Notes: generated by a model from the letters alone, not told the origin. Numbered from the stretch's first letter, positions 16,048-24,775 are shown. The stretch is DNA of 63,276 nucleotides from Bryobacterales bacterium (GCA_028819575.1 JAPPLB010000192.1:1-63276); one strand, 5' to 3'. Made by a program: numbers and translations.

Positions 16048-18303
16048 ATGAATACCCTGGTTCGCGTTCTCTGGCTCGCCGGCCTGCTGGCCCTCTCTTC
16101 CCAACATTCATACGCCCAAGAGCTTGAAGCGGCGCCGTTGAAGACGCTCCGCGCGCAACGGGTCTCCGAGCCGCCCGAGCTGGACGGCTTGGTCACCGAA
16201 GCGTTCTGGAAGGAGATCGACGTTGCGACCGACTTCATCCAGCAGAATCCCGAAGAGGGTGAACTCTCTCCCGAGCGCACGGAGGTTCGCGTCGTCTTCG
16301 ACGACCGCAACTTGTATTTCGGCATCATCTGCTTCGATTCCCAACCGCAAAACATCGTCGTTACGCAAAACCGCCGGGACGCCGATCTCGAGGACACCGA
16401 CTCCCTGCTGATCCTGCTCGACACCTTCAACGACGACCAGAACGCGTTCATCTTCGGAACAAGCCCCACTGGCATCGAGTTTGACGCCCAGGTGTCCAAA
16501 GCCGGCCAGAGACGCGGAGGAGGCGGCGGTCCGGCCCGCGCCGGCGGGAGCGGCGGCGCCCAGCGCGGCGGCTCGTCGGCGTTCAACCTCAACTGGGACG
16601 GCGTCTGGAAAGTCAGGTCTCAAATCACCGGGCGCGGCTGGGAAAGTGAAATCGTCATCCCCTTCCGGACCGTGCGCTACAAACCCGGTGAGACCGTTTG
16701 GGGGCTCAATCTGATGCGCAACCTCCGCCGCCGCAACGAGCTGTCCTACTGGTCGCCCATCAGCCGTGCATTCAGGCTGACGCAGGTCAGCATGGCCGGG
16801 TCGCTCTCCGGGCTCGAAACCCGTACCCACCGCAACCTCAAGCTTCTGCCGTATGTGCTCGGCGGTTTCTCGCAGGATTACAACCGCTCGGATGATCAAG
16901 GCCGGTTTGAACGCGACGCCGGCCTCGACCTCAAATACAGCCTGACCTCGAGCCTTACTCTGGACGCCACGTTCAATACCGACTTTGCCCAGGTTGAAGT
17001 CGACGACGAGCAGGTCAACCTGACGCGTTTCGATCTGTTCTTCCCCGAGAAGCGTCCTTTCTTCCTCGAGAATTCCGGCTTCTTCGAATTCGGCACAACC
17101 CAGGAAGTCGAGATCTTCTTCTCCCGCCGCATCGGACTCGACGACGACCGCAACCCCGTCCCCATCGACGCCGGGGCGCGCATCAGCGGAAAGGCCGGCC
17201 CGTACCAGATCGGAATGCTCAACATGCAGACTCGGTCCGTGGACGGAGCCGCCCCCGCCAACAACTACAGCGTCGCCCGCCTCAGCCGCGAACTGCCGAA
17301 TCGCTCTTCCATCGGTGTGATCGGCGTCAACCGCCAGGCCACGACGCAGTTCGGCGGCAGCGGCAGCTACAACCGGACCTACGGCGCTGACGCCAACATC
17401 GGCCTCGGCCGCTTCGGAAACTGGTTCAACTACGTCGCGGCAACACAGACTCCGGGTCTGGAAGGCAGCGACCACACTTATTCGAGCCGTTTCGAGTACG
17501 ACGACGCTCGCCACCAGTTCACGCTGGGATATATGGAAGTCGGGCGCAACTTCAACCCCGAAGTCGGATTCGTCCGGAGAGTCGGGTTTCGCAAACCGGA
17601 GTACTTTTACCGCTACACGCACTATATGGACAGCGGTCCCATCCGTAGCATCGAGCCGCACATCCTGAGTGATACTTGGCTGACGCTGGAAACGAACGAA
17701 AAGGAGTCCGGCTTCGATCACCTCCACCTGGACACTCGCTGGCAGAACGGTGGCCGGCTCGGCATCGCCTACAACCGGAACTTCGAGCGGCTCGACATCC
17801 CCTTCGAGGTCCACCCCGGCATCTTCATCCCGGTCGGACGGTACCAGTTCAACGAGTGGATCACGAACTTTCAGACCGACCCCAGCGCGACGGTGTACGT
17901 CGGGGGCAACGTGGCGGTCGGGGATTTCTACAGCGGAACGATCCGCACCCTCAACGGACGCGTCGGCTTGCGCAAGGGGAAGAATCTGACGTGGGTCGGC
18001 TCTTGGGTCCGCAACTTCATCGAATTGCCGGTGGGCGATTTCAATACCGACCTGGTCGGTCTGCGCTTCAACTGGTCGTTTACCCCAAAAAGCTTCCTGC
18101 AGACCTTCAGTCAGTACAATAGCCGGACCGAGCAGATCGGCCACAACATCCGCCTGGGCCTGCTCTCGACTTCCAGCACCGGGCTCTTCGTCGTCTACAA
18201 CACGACCGATCTCTCGCGCGACTTCTTCGACCCGCACGAAGTCCAGCGGCGCACCCTCTCCCGCGCCCTGTTCATCAAGTTCAACTACTTATTGGACTAC
18301 TGA
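16048..18303 (+). CDS. DUF5916 outer-membrane protein with N-terminal CBM9-like domain
   Basis: 751 residues with a signal peptide (LVRVLWLAGLLALSSQHSYA). Residues about 40-230 form a family-9 carbohydrate-binding-like domain (PPELDGLVTEAFWKE, VRVVFDDRNLYFGI), interrupted near residues 152-172 by a low-complexity Gly/Arg stretch (RRGGGGGPARAGGSGGAQRG). The remainder is the DUF5916 region, rich in alternating aromatic/polar beta strands and ending in an aromatic-containing NYLLDY, consistent with an outer-membrane beta barrel. The LFFPEKRPFFLENSGFFEFG motif is characteristic of the family. Function unknown; a role in glycan binding or transport is a guess. Flanked by B5 and B6. Confidence 0.85.
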   Translation: MNTLVRVLWLAGLLALSSQHSYAQELEAAPLKTLRAQRVSEPPELDGLVTEAFWKEIDVATDFIQQNPEEGELSPERTEVRVVFDDRNLYFGIICFDSQPQNIVVTQNRRDADLEDTDSLLILLDTFNDDQNAFIFGTSPTGIEFDAQVSKAGQRRGGGGGPARAGGSGGAQRGGSSAFNLNWDGVWKVRSQITGRGWESEIVIPFRTVRYKPGETVWGLNLMRNLRRRNELSYWSPISRAFRLTQVSMAGSLSGLETRTHRNLKLLPYVLGGFSQDYNRSDDQGRFERDAGLDLKYSLTSSLTLDATFNTDFAQVEVDDEQVNLTRFDLFFPEKRPFFLENSGFFEFGTTQEVEIFFSRRIGLDDDRNPVPIDAGARISGKAGPYQIGMLNMQTRSVDGAAPANNYSVARLSRELPNRSSIGVIGVNRQATTQFGGSGSYNRTYGADANIGLGRFGNWFNYVAATQTPGLEGSDHTYSSRFEYDDARHQFTLGYMEVGRNFNPEVGFVRRVGFRKPEYFYRYTHYMDSGPIRSIEPHILSDTWLTLETNEKESGFDHLHLDTRWQNGGRLGIAYNRNFERLDIPFEVHPGIFIPVGRYQFNEWITNFQTDPSATVYVGGNVAVGDFYSGTIRTLNGRVGLRKGKNLTWVGSWVRNFIELPVGDFNTDLVGLRFNWSFTPKSFLQTFSQYNSRTEQIGHNIRLGLLSTSSTGLFVVYNTTDLSRDFFDPHEVQRRTLSRALFIKFNYLLDY

Positions 18304-18330
18304 TCCCGCCCCCACAAGGCAGGTCTGCAA

Positions 18331-18575
18331 GGTTTTTCACGAACCACGAAACATGGTTTTGCCCATCCCTCCGGCGACTCCAAGGTGAGCAACCCCAAGC
18401 CCGACCAACGTGTTTTTCACGAGACACGAGACACGAAACACGGCTTTTATGCTTTTTACGAATCACGGGGGGGGGTCCGAGACCCGGCCTGAACGCAAGC
18501 CGTCTTGGAGCAACGGCCATACCGCCTACCTGGTTTTGGGGTCACGAATCACGAGATACGAATCACGGCCTTTCC
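18331..18575 (+). repeat. Family B repeat cluster, copy B6 (expanded)
   Basis: At least three heptad tracts in tandem: TTTTTCACGAACCACGAAAC, then TTTTTCACGAGACACGAGAC with CACGAAACACGGC, then GTCACGAATCACGAGATACG closing with AATCACGGCC. There is also a G9 homopolymer near 18468-18476. This fills the 301-bp gap 18304-18604. The TATAAT that may serve the next gene starts 17 bp after it. Confidence 0.75.
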
Positions 18576-18604
18576 CCAACCATCTGCCAGCTATAATCAG
18601 TCGT

Positions 18605-19087
18605 ATGGCAGCTCTGGAATCAGGCGTCGGCGCGCCGGACTTCAGGCTTCTCGACGCCGGCGGCGGGGAGTTCCACCTGCGCAGGCAGCTCGACGCCGGT
18701 CCCGTCGTGCTGACGTTCTTCAAGACCAGTTGTCCAACGTGCCAGTATGGATTGCCGTACCTCGATCGGCTTGCCTCGGCCCTCGAAGGAACGACCGCCC
18801 AATCCATTGCCGTGTGCCAGGACTCGCCCGAAGACGCCGAGCGTTTCAAGCTCGAGTTCGACTTCAAGACGCGCGTCGTGTTCGACACGGAGGAAGCGGA
18901 CTTTCCGGTCTCGAATGCCTACGGCCTCACGAACGTGCCGACCGTCTTCCTCATCCAGCGGGACGGCGGCATCGCCCACACGGGTGTCGGCTGGTCGAGG
19001 TCCGACGTCGAGGAGATCGCAGCCAGCCTGGGAGTGAGCGCCCTGTTCCGTCCGGAAGAAGTCGTCCTGCCGTTCAAGCCCGGTTGA
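18605..19087 (+). CDS. Thioredoxin-fold (peroxiredoxin/TlpA-like) protein
   Basis: 160 residues. The redox motif is Cys43-Pro-Thr-Cys46 (context FFKTSCPTCQYGLPYL) and the cis-proline loop reads NVPTVFLIQRDG, both standard for the thioredoxin fold. The opening GAPDFRLLDAGGGEF is the AhpC/TSA-TlpA type of strand. No signal peptide, so probably cytoplasmic. A longer frame upstream runs through repeat B6 and is not credible; ATG 18605 begins the conserved region. TATAAT (18592-18597) ends 7 nt before the ATG and no ribosome site intervenes, so a leaderless message is likely. Confidence 0.87.
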   Translation: MAALESGVGAPDFRLLDAGGGEFHLRRQLDAGPVVLTFFKTSCPTCQYGLPYLDRLASALEGTTAQSIAVCQDSPEDAERFKLEFDFKTRVVFDTEEADFPVSNAYGLTNVPTVFLIQRDGGIAHTGVGWSRSDVEEIAASLGVSALFRPEEVVLPFKPG

Positions 19088-19149
19088 GGATCGCGAAACT
19101 AGCTCCGGTCCGGAGCTTTCCGCTGATTAAGCATCCCGCCGCCCGCTGG

Positions 19150-19240
19150 CCTGCATGTCTCGCCAAGCGGCGAGTTGAAGTGCGTGAGAGGGCCGCCAGA
19201 GCTTTTCTAAAAACTAACCACTAACAACTAATAACTGCCC
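19150..19240 (+). repeat. Hybrid repeat A10: family A left arm joined to a CACTAAC heptad tract
   Basis: Left arm CCTGCATGTCTCGCCAAGCG through GTGAGAGGGCCGCC (19150-19197), then AACTAAC-CACTAAC-AACTAAT-AACTGCC. No right arm. It ends just before the stop of the minus-strand transglycosylase gene. Confidence 0.7.
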
Positions 19241-19247
19241 CGGCCTT

Positions 19248-21515
19248 TCAGGTTCCGGCATAGAGCCGCCGGTAGACCTCTGCGTTGCGCATCACCGATT
19301 GCACGTAGCCGCGCGTCTCGGTGAAGGGAATGCTTTCCGCGAACTCCTCCGGGTCGGAAAGGTCCTCCCAGCTTAGCCAGGCATCGACGCGGTGCTCGCC
19401 CGCGTTGTATCCGGCAAGGGTGTATTCGAGCCGGTGGTTGAACCTCTTCAAGACCGTCTTGAAGTGGAATGTGCCCAGACGCAAGCTCAGGTCGGCATTG
19501 TACAGTTGGCGGTTGGAAAGACCGGAGATGCCGAGCCGCCGCGCCAAACCCCGGCCGGTACCAGGCATGATTTGCATCAGGCCCAGCGCGCCCGCCCGCG
19601 ATTTGGCCCCGGGATTGAATTCTGATTCCTGACGGATCAGTCCGGCGACGAGATACGGGTCGAGTGAATGAGGCGCTGCCCGGCGCTTGAGCTGTTTCGC
19701 GTAGGGCAACGGGAACAGGCGTTCCCAGTATTCCCGCGCCATGGCGCCGAGCGGAACGCGAAGGTACCCGAATCCGTAACGTTTCATGTAGCGCAGTCCG
19801 CGATGGAACTGCCTGCTTTCGCTTTTCTGGCGCGCCAGCTCGAGGCCGACCAGGTGGGCGTCCGGCTTGCGGTAGTCGGCCGTCCGCAACTCCCCTTCGG
19901 CAAGATCGCGCAGCCCCAGGGCAAAGAGGAGTTCTCCCCGTTCCAGTTTGAATTTCGTGGCTTGCTCGGGCTCGTCGGCGAACCGCCGATGTCCGGGGAT
20001 CGAATCGAAGTAGTCCGGCGCGCGGGCCGGCTCTCCGGCCGGCGGCAGCTTCGCGAGGCGTCCGCGCGCTCGGACGGCGTGATAGTAATGCGGAAAACGC
20101 CGCGTCAACTCGCTGTACAGCGCCCTTGCCAGGTCGGTCTGTCCGTTCGCTTGCTCGACGCGGGCCAGCCAGTAGATGGCGCCCGACACCGTCGACGACT
20201 TCGGATACAGCCGGATGTGTTCTTCCAACAACGACGTGGCGCGAGGATCATCGTCCCGATAGGCCCGCCAGCAGACTTTCCAATGCGCCTTCGCGGCGTT
20301 CACGCCGTTCGGAAGCGCCCGCGCGCAGCGCTCGTAGTACTTGCGGTATTCGTTGGGCTGATTCTGGAGCAGGTAGTAGTTCCCCAGCGAGAACAGCGCT
20401 TCCCCGTACCAGGGCGACTTTGGATGCTTCTCGCCAAGCTGCTCGGCGCGCTGCCGGAATTCCTTGATCCTTCGCTTCCGGCGGGCGCATTCGCCGAGAT
20501 AGTACAAACGCTCGGCTGCCAGGTCCGGGTCGGTGATCTTGAGCTTCGACAGCCAGCCGTAGGCGATGGTCGTCCGTAAACGGCGGTAGTCCGCCGCCCC
20601 GGCGCGGACCTGGGCATGCTCGCGGTCGCGTCCTTTCAGTCCGGTGGCAAGCGCACGGCGATATTCAGGAGCCGCCTTCGAGTACTTGCGGGCGTCATGA
20701 AGCTTGTCGGCGCGTTCGAGTCTCCAGGCGGCGGGCGCGTCGGGATACCTATTCCCCAGCTTCGCGCGAAGCGCGTTCAGCGCCGTCTCCGCAGGGTCGG
20801 CTTGGCTGCTCATCGGGTGCTTGTAGTAGACAAGCCGGTAGGTCCGTACGGCGTCCAGCAATGAGCCGTCGAGCTGCTGCGTGCGGGCCATCAGGTAAAG
20901 GCGGACCGATTCCTGCATCTTGCCTTGCGAGGCGCCCAACAGCCGCCGTGCTTCCTGCCGGCGTTCGTCGCGAATCAAGCTCTCGGCTTGCAGTCGCAGC
21001 GAGCGCCCCAGCAGCAGGCTGTTGGGAAAACGCCTGGGAAAATTCTCGATCGTGTCGGCCGCCGAAGCGAAATCCTCGGCGCCCGCAAGCGCCCGGGCAT
21101 GGAAGAACTGCGCGTAGTCGGCCAGCACGCCGCCGTCGCGGGAAGCATGCCGCAGGTGCGGCACGGCGTCTTCGTAGGCTCGAGCCTCGTAGTCGCCCAT
21201 GCCGAGAGCGAAACGCGCCAATGCCGCCTGCGAGCGGTCCGCCTTCTGGATGTATGCGGCCAGCGTCGTGCGGTCGGACGCCCTTCCCGACTTGATGTAG
21301 GAGCGGCTGTGCCGTTGAAGCTCGGGAGAAGCTGCGCGAACCCCCGCAACAGACAGTCCGGCGACAAGCAGTGCTGCCAGTGCCAGCCTGCCTTTTCTCC
21401 GGCACGGTGAGCCAACGTGAAGGAAAAGGCCGTCAGGAAGAAGGGCGCGCCGCTTGGCGCTCGGAACTGGACTTGACGGTAGGGTGAGCCCGCCAAGCAA
21501 ACGGAACAAGGTCAT
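19248..21515 (-). CDS. Soluble lytic murein transglycosylase (Slt-like) with TPR-type superhelix
   Basis: About 755 residues. The C-terminal catalytic domain (about residues 590-755) has the GH23 signature: catalytic Glu in GLIRQESEFNPGAKSRAGA, then GLMQIMPGTG, and AGYNAGEHRVDAWLSWEDL. The long N-terminal part is made of repeated helical units like the ring of Slt70 (for example LARFALGMGDYEARAYEDAV, ALFSLGNYYLLQNQPNEYRK). A hydrophobic segment (LALAALLVAGLSVAGVRA) after a basic stretch serves as signal or anchor. It cleaves peptidoglycan between MurNAc and GlcNAc to form 1,6-anhydro ends, in the periplasm. Start at 21515 (MTLFRLLGG) preferred over 21545; both are plausible. Confidence 0.9.
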   Translation of the reverse strand: MTLFRLLGGLTLPSSPVPSAKRRALLPDGLFLHVGSPCRRKGRLALAALLVAGLSVAGVRAASPELQRHSRSYIKSGRASDRTTLAAYIQKADRSQAALARFALGMGDYEARAYEDAVPHLRHASRDGGVLADYAQFFHARALAGAEDFASAADTIENFPRRFPNSLLLGRSLRLQAESLIRDERRQEARRLLGASQGKMQESVRLYLMARTQQLDGSLLDAVRTYRLVYYKHPMSSQADPAETALNALRAKLGNRYPDAPAAWRLERADKLHDARKYSKAAPEYRRALATGLKGRDREHAQVRAGAADYRRLRTTIAYGWLSKLKITDPDLAAERLYYLGECARRKRRIKEFRQRAEQLGEKHPKSPWYGEALFSLGNYYLLQNQPNEYRKYYERCARALPNGVNAAKAHWKVCWRAYRDDDPRATSLLEEHIRLYPKSSTVSGAIYWLARVEQANGQTDLARALYSELTRRFPHYYHAVRARGRLAKLPPAGEPARAPDYFDSIPGHRRFADEPEQATKFKLERGELLFALGLRDLAEGELRTADYRKPDAHLVGLELARQKSESRQFHRGLRYMKRYGFGYLRVPLGAMAREYWERLFPLPYAKQLKRRAAPHSLDPYLVAGLIRQESEFNPGAKSRAGALGLMQIMPGTGRGLARRLGISGLSNRQLYNADLSLRLGTFHFKTVLKRFNHRLEYTLAGYNAGEHRVDAWLSWEDLSDPEEFAESIPFTETRGYVQSVMRNAEVYRRLYAGT

Positions 21516-21994
21516 GGCCGCCTCATTGCGTGCTTCGAACGTCACGAACTGAAAAAATCAGACCAGGACGGTGCCTGGACGTTTCGAAGTCTTCATCCCC
21601 AAAGGCGGGAAGCGGGCGAGACTCTCCCTATATGGTAAACCCTGGAAGGCGTCAGGAAAAGCCCACCGCTGCCAGCCCGTGGTAAAAGTCCCGTGGAAGG
21701 CGCGGCGGGCTCCTGCGGTTGCTCGGCGCGGAGTGAGGAGGATGGCGATCCGGGTGATCTCCTCCGACGAACGACAAAGCCGACGAGCTTAGGCGGTCGT
21801 CTCCTTGGTCGCGCTGGGCAGGAAGCTCAGAACCGCCGTTGGAACAAAAAAATGTCCGTCGCCAAAGGGTTACGCGCCGCTTCCGGCCTTGTGTGCTGAG
21901 AGAACGGCGCTGCGTTACAGGGGTGCTCACTCGTCACGCAATCAGCTCTGGGGCGCGTAACGCCGCCTACGTGACTTTTGCCACGGGCTGCTGA
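21516..21994. other. Gene-free spacer with a 10-bp inverted repeat
   Basis: No convincing ORF. A perfect inverted repeat GTTACGCGCC (21869-21878) / GGCGCGTAAC (21952-21961) encloses about 73 bp, and a CCAGG-ACGGTG-CCTGG hairpin lies near 21570. This could be a structured RNA, a protein-binding site or an old mobile-element end. I checked by eye for RNase P, tmRNA, SRP and common riboswitch cores and found no match. Confidence 0.3.
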
Positions 21995-22135
21995 CCTGCC
22001 TTTCTCCCCGCACGCTGAGGCACAGTCCGTGCGGGTGACGAATCAGGGTTTTCAAGCCTTTCACTAACCACTAGCCACTAGTCACAAGCCACTGCTTTTA
22101 AGGTTTTCACGAATCACGGCTTTTTTCCTTCACAG
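21995..22135 (+). repeat. Hybrid repeat A11: variant family A left end with family B heptads
   Basis: Starts CCTGCCTTTCTCCCCGCACG right after a TGA, forms an 8-bp stem CCCGCACG/CGTGCGGG (22007-22035), then GTGACGAATCAGGGTTTTC and the heptad run CACTAAC-CACTAGC-CACTAGT-CACAAGC-CACTGC, then a last TTTTCACGAATCACGGC. It is the last family B tract in the window, eight bases from the GAF-like gene stop. Confidence 0.7.
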
Positions 22136-22142
22136 CGCCGCG

Positions 22143-22823
22143 CTAGACGGCGGCCTCTTCCGGTTGCGGCGCCGTCCTCTTGCGGGTTCCGACGGCTTCG
22201 ATCCAAGTCTCCGAGACCGCGACCAGCACCTCGATCGCAGGTTGCTCGACGGGGTTCTGCTCGTCTCCGTCGGCGAGCAACAAGGCAAGCACTCGGTCCC
22301 GCAGCACGATCGGGAAAAGGTGCACGCGGTCTTCCGCCGCGGTGCCCAGGATCGTGGCAAGCGGCTCGCCGAGTTCTCCTGGGCCGCCCCCGCAAACGAC
22401 GGTGTCCCTCGTCTCGACGGCGTGCGCCGGCCCCGCGGCGTCGGCAAGGGGAATTTCCAGTCTTTCAACCGCCTTCCGCTGCTTTTTGTCGTCCGCGCCC
22501 GTCAGGCGGAAGCCGAGAAGCCGATCCTCTTTCTGAATGAACAGCGCCGCCCGCTTGGAGAAGCGCCCCGCCGCTTCGACCAGCGCCACGGCGATGCCCG
22601 TCACGGAGTGCTCGAGGCGGATCTGCCGTAGCGCTTCAAGCAGTGATTCGCTCGCGCGGGTCCGCGCTGCTCTTTCTATTTCCCCGCGCTCTTTCCTCAA
22701 CCGGGCCTCCAGCCACGCGGTGTGCCTGGCGCCGAGTTGCGATGTGACTTCGCACCGGAACTGCTCGAAGGCGGGATCGAGCAGTGAATCCAGCTCCGGG
22801 AAGTTGTCGGACTCTTCCGGCAC
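22143..22823 (-). CDS. Hypothetical protein with GAF-like C-terminal domain
   Basis: 226 residues, GTG start at 22823 (the first in-frame start; product MPEESDNFPELDSLL). Residues about 40-75 are strongly helical and charged (LEARLRKERGEIERAARTRA). From about residue 75 the pattern ALVEAAGRFSKRAALFIQKE, then HLFPIVLRDRVLALLLADGD, is that of a GAF-type sensory fold. No catalytic motif. A TACAAT hexamer lies about 40 nt upstream, so the promoter probably sits there, just beside repeat A3. Function unknown; a ligand-sensing or adaptor role is only suggested by the fold. Confidence 0.65.
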   Translation of the reverse strand: MPEESDNFPELDSLLDPAFEQFRCEVTSQLGARHTAWLEARLRKERGEIERAARTRASESLLEALRQIRLEHSVTGIAVALVEAAGRFSKRAALFIQKEDRLLGFRLTGADDKKQRKAVERLEIPLADAAGPAHAVETRDTVVCGGGPGELGEPLATILGTAAEDRVHLFPIVLRDRVLALLLADGDEQNPVEQPAIEVLVAVSETWIEAVGTRKRTAPQPEEAAV

Positions 22824-22878
22824 GTTTGATGGTTCGCGGGGCGCGGACTCCGGGGATTGCTATTGTAGCGGGAGCGGG

Positions 22879-23055
22879 CCTGTATTTCTCACCACGTGGC
22901 AAGGCGAAGTAGGTGAGAGGGCCGTCAGGACGAGGCGCGAGCCGCTTGGCGCGCGCAGGCGTACTTGAACAGTACGTTGAGTACGGCAAGCAAGCGCAAC
23001 GAAGTCCTGGCGGTCGTATCGCGTGCTTCGACCGGCGGGTGGTGAGACATGCAGG
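22879..23055 (+). repeat. Family A palindromic repeat, copy A3 (full)
   Basis: 177 bp, from CCTGTATTTCTCACCACGTG to GGTGGTGAGACATGCAGG. The centre is GTACTTGAACAGTAC. The two arms pair with each other over most of their length, so one strand can fold into a single long imperfect hairpin. Flanked on the right by CTAG. Lies upstream of the GAF-like gene and downstream of vapC. Confidence 0.9.
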
Positions 23056-23096
23056 CTAGTGCGACCGGTGCCGTCCGCAGACCGCTCCATGGTTCC

Positions 23097-23528
23097 TTAC
23101 GCTTCGAGCCGCTCGGTGATCAGGCCCTTGAAGCGATTGAAATCACGATCCTCGGTCACAAGCCGAGAGACGCCACTCTCTCGGCAAAGCGCCGCGATCT
23201 GGGCATCAAATACAAGGTTTCCGGTTGCGTTAGCCTCGCGGATCGCCTCCATGAAGAGCGCTGGATAATCGGAACTGGGGTAAAGCACGATCACGCTCGG
23301 CGAATCGAGCAGCCTTGACAGCGCCTCGCGCGCTTCTTCCACCGTGTGGGGTGGGTCGAACAGCTTGGGATGCGTGATGATACGGACGAACTCTCCAATG
23401 CAGAACACCGGGATCGCCCAGCGGGACAGGGACTCAGCGAGTGAGGTGATACGGGCATGGGCAGCGCGGTGCTTGGAGGACTCCTCGCGGTGCGCGTGGA
23501 CAAGAATGTTGGTATCGACCGCGATCAA
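23097..23528 (-). CDS. PIN-domain toxin, VapC-type
   Basis: 143 residues. The acidic PIN residues are visible: Asp5 in MIAVDTNILVHAH, Glu in CIGEFVRIITHP, Asp in NLVFDAQIAALC and Asp in LVTEDRDFNRF. PIN toxins are Mg-dependent ribonucleases, often cutting tRNA or rRNA. The ATG at 23528 overlaps the end of the antitoxin gene by four bases, the usual order with the antitoxin first. Which RNA it cuts cannot be predicted. Confidence 0.9.
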   Translation of the reverse strand: MIAVDTNILVHAHREESSKHRAAHARITSLAESLSRWAIPVFCIGEFVRIITHPKLFDPPHTVEEAREALSRLLDSPSVIVLYPSSDYPALFMEAIREANATGNLVFDAQIAALCRESGVSRLVTEDRDFNRFKGLITERLEA

Positions 23529-23764
23529 CTGCGCCCCTCCATCTTTTCGTAGAGGCTATCCCGGTTGTCCGTGTCAACTCCCGCAACAGGCCTTCCCCGC
23601 TTGGTCAACAGCGTAACGCGAAAGGGTTGCGCTGGGCCGTGCGGGGCCTGGAGATAGTCGCGTAGGGCGCGCTCAATCAGTTGTGTGAGGGTGTCGCCCT
23701 CCTCGACGGCGCGTATCTTTGCGGCCTGAATGAGCCGGTTATTGAAGTTGAGCGTCGTTTTCAT
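23525..23764 (-). CDS. VapB-type ribbon-helix-helix antitoxin
   Basis: 79 residues. The N-terminal MKTTLNFNNRLIQAAKIRAV and LTQLIERALRDYL form a ribbon-helix-helix DNA-binding pattern; the C-terminal half (TDNRDSLYEKMEG) would wrap the toxin. Encoded just before vapC with a 4-nt overlap. Likely represses its own promoter, which lies right upstream and contains the near-palindromic TATCATTATC. Confidence 0.85.
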   Translation of the reverse strand: MKTTLNFNNRLIQAAKIRAVEEGDTLTQLIERALRDYLQAPHGPAQPFRVTLLTKRGRPVAGVDTDNRDSLYEKMEGRS

Positions 23765-23773
23765 GCAGAAATC

Positions 23774-23801
23774 TGTATCATTATCGCTGTGGTTTCGTCA
23801 A
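23774..23801 (-). promoter_or_regulatory. Likely promoter of the vapBC-type operon
   Basis: Minus strand TTGACG (23801-23796), a 16-bp spacer and GATACA (23779-23774). The -35 is good and the -10 weak. Predicted transcription start is within a few bases of the antitoxin ATG, so the leader would be very short. The TATCATTATC beside it could be the autoregulation operator. Confidence 0.45.
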
Positions 23802-23958
23802 CCCGCTTTCTGTGACGGCGGCTTCCGTTGCCGAGACTGTGGTCAGGACATCGAGAGCTGTCCCCACTGTGAGGGATGGCTGTAGCCCAGAATAGGCAAG
23901 TACAGGCGCTTTCTCGAAGTTGTGTGCGTCAAGTTCTGCAAAAAGGGTTGAGACCAGC

Positions 23959-24002
23959 GGTCGTATCGCGAGCTTCGACCGTCGGGTGGTGTGAAATGCA
24001 GG
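23959..24002 (+). repeat. Family A repeat, copy A9 (right arm only)
   Basis: GGTCGTATCGCGAGCTTCGA through GGTGGTGTGAAATGCAGG, with no left arm or core. Upstream of the SDR gene in the 267-bp spacer after the antitoxin gene. Confidence 0.7.
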
Positions 24003-24031
24003 CCAGTCAACAAGGGAAACGGATCTGAACA

Positions 24032-24748
24032 ATGGGAGTCGAACTCGAAGGTCGGGTAGCCGTCGTAACCGGTGGTAGCCGCGGCATCGGCGCCGCCGTG
24101 ACGCGGGCGTTGCTGAACGAAGGAGCTTCGGTCGTCATCTGTGGACGAAGCGCCGGGACGTTGGAGCAGGCGCTGTCGGACTTCCGGCAGCTTGGCCCTG
24201 TCGAGGGGCGCGTCTGCGATGTCGGCCGCTTCGACGAAGTGGCCGCCCTGTTCCGTTTCGTCGGCCAGTCCTTCGGGAAGCTCGATTACCTGGTCAACAA
24301 CGCCGGAATTGGCCGGTTCGCGCCGGTCGATGAGATCGACCCCGCCGCGTGGGACGAGGTCATCGCCACAAACCTCAACGGTGTTTTCTACTGCTGCCGC
24401 GAAGCCGTCCCTCTGATGAAGAAGAACGGTGGCGGCTTCATCATCAATATCGGCAGCTTGGCCGGCAAGCACCCCTTCGCCGGAGGCGCGGCGTACAACG
24501 CGTCGAAGTTCGGTTTGAACGGTTTCACGGAAGCGATGATGCTGGACCTGCGGCACGACGGCATTCGCGTCAGCACGATCATGCCCGGCAGCGTCGACAC
24601 CGGGTTCGGCGGGGCCGGCCGTCCCGCCGCCGATTGGAAGATCGCGCCGGAGCACATCGCCGCGACCGTCCTCCATCTGATCAGGATGCCCGCGAGAAGC
24701 CTTGCCAGCCGCATCGAGATGCGGCCCAGCCGTCCTCCGAAACGCTGA
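24032..24748 (+). CDS. Short-chain dehydrogenase/reductase
   Basis: 238 residues, classical SDR. The NAD(P)-binding motif is TGGSRGIG (about residues 14-21), NNAGIG follows near residue 90, the catalytic Ser is in NIGSLAG, and YNASK carries the catalytic Tyr and Lys. The Arg-16-type basic residue in GGSRG favours NADP. Most like 3-oxoacyl-ACP-reductase-type enzymes, but substrate cannot be assigned. The PSCyt1 gene starts 27 bp downstream but has its own TATAAT, so co-transcription is uncertain. Confidence 0.9.
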   Translation: MGVELEGRVAVVTGGSRGIGAAVTRALLNEGASVVICGRSAGTLEQALSDFRQLGPVEGRVCDVGRFDEVAALFRFVGQSFGKLDYLVNNAGIGRFAPVDEIDPAAWDEVIATNLNGVFYCCREAVPLMKKNGGGFIINIGSLAGKHPFAGGAAYNASKFGLNGFTEAMMLDLRHDGIRVSTIMPGSVDTGFGGAGRPAADWKIAPEHIAATVLHLIRMPARSLASRIEMRPSRPPKR

Positions 24749-24762
24749 CGCGAGTGTAGAGA

Positions 24763-24768
24763 TATAAT
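24763..24768 (+). promoter_or_regulatory. Consensus -10 element (TATAAT) before the PSCyt1-WD40 gene
   Basis: Perfect TATAAT ending 7 nt before ATG 24776. No good -35 is visible at 16-18 bp. If used, transcription would start at or next to the A of the start codon, giving a leaderless message. Confidence 0.4.
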
Positions 24769-24775
24769 CGTCAGC

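Noticed and set aside
16108..18237. 709-residue antisense ORF to the DUF5916 gene
   Set aside because: Opposite strand of a clear family member, no start context, no recognisable domain.
21571..21792. 73-residue plus-strand ORF upstream of the transglycosylase
   Set aside because: Composition Arg/Lys-rich without pattern; probably non-coding spacer.
23781..24032. 83-residue minus-strand ORF between the antitoxin and SDR genes
   Set aside because: Overlaps a family A right arm and the probable antitoxin promoter; no domain and no start context.
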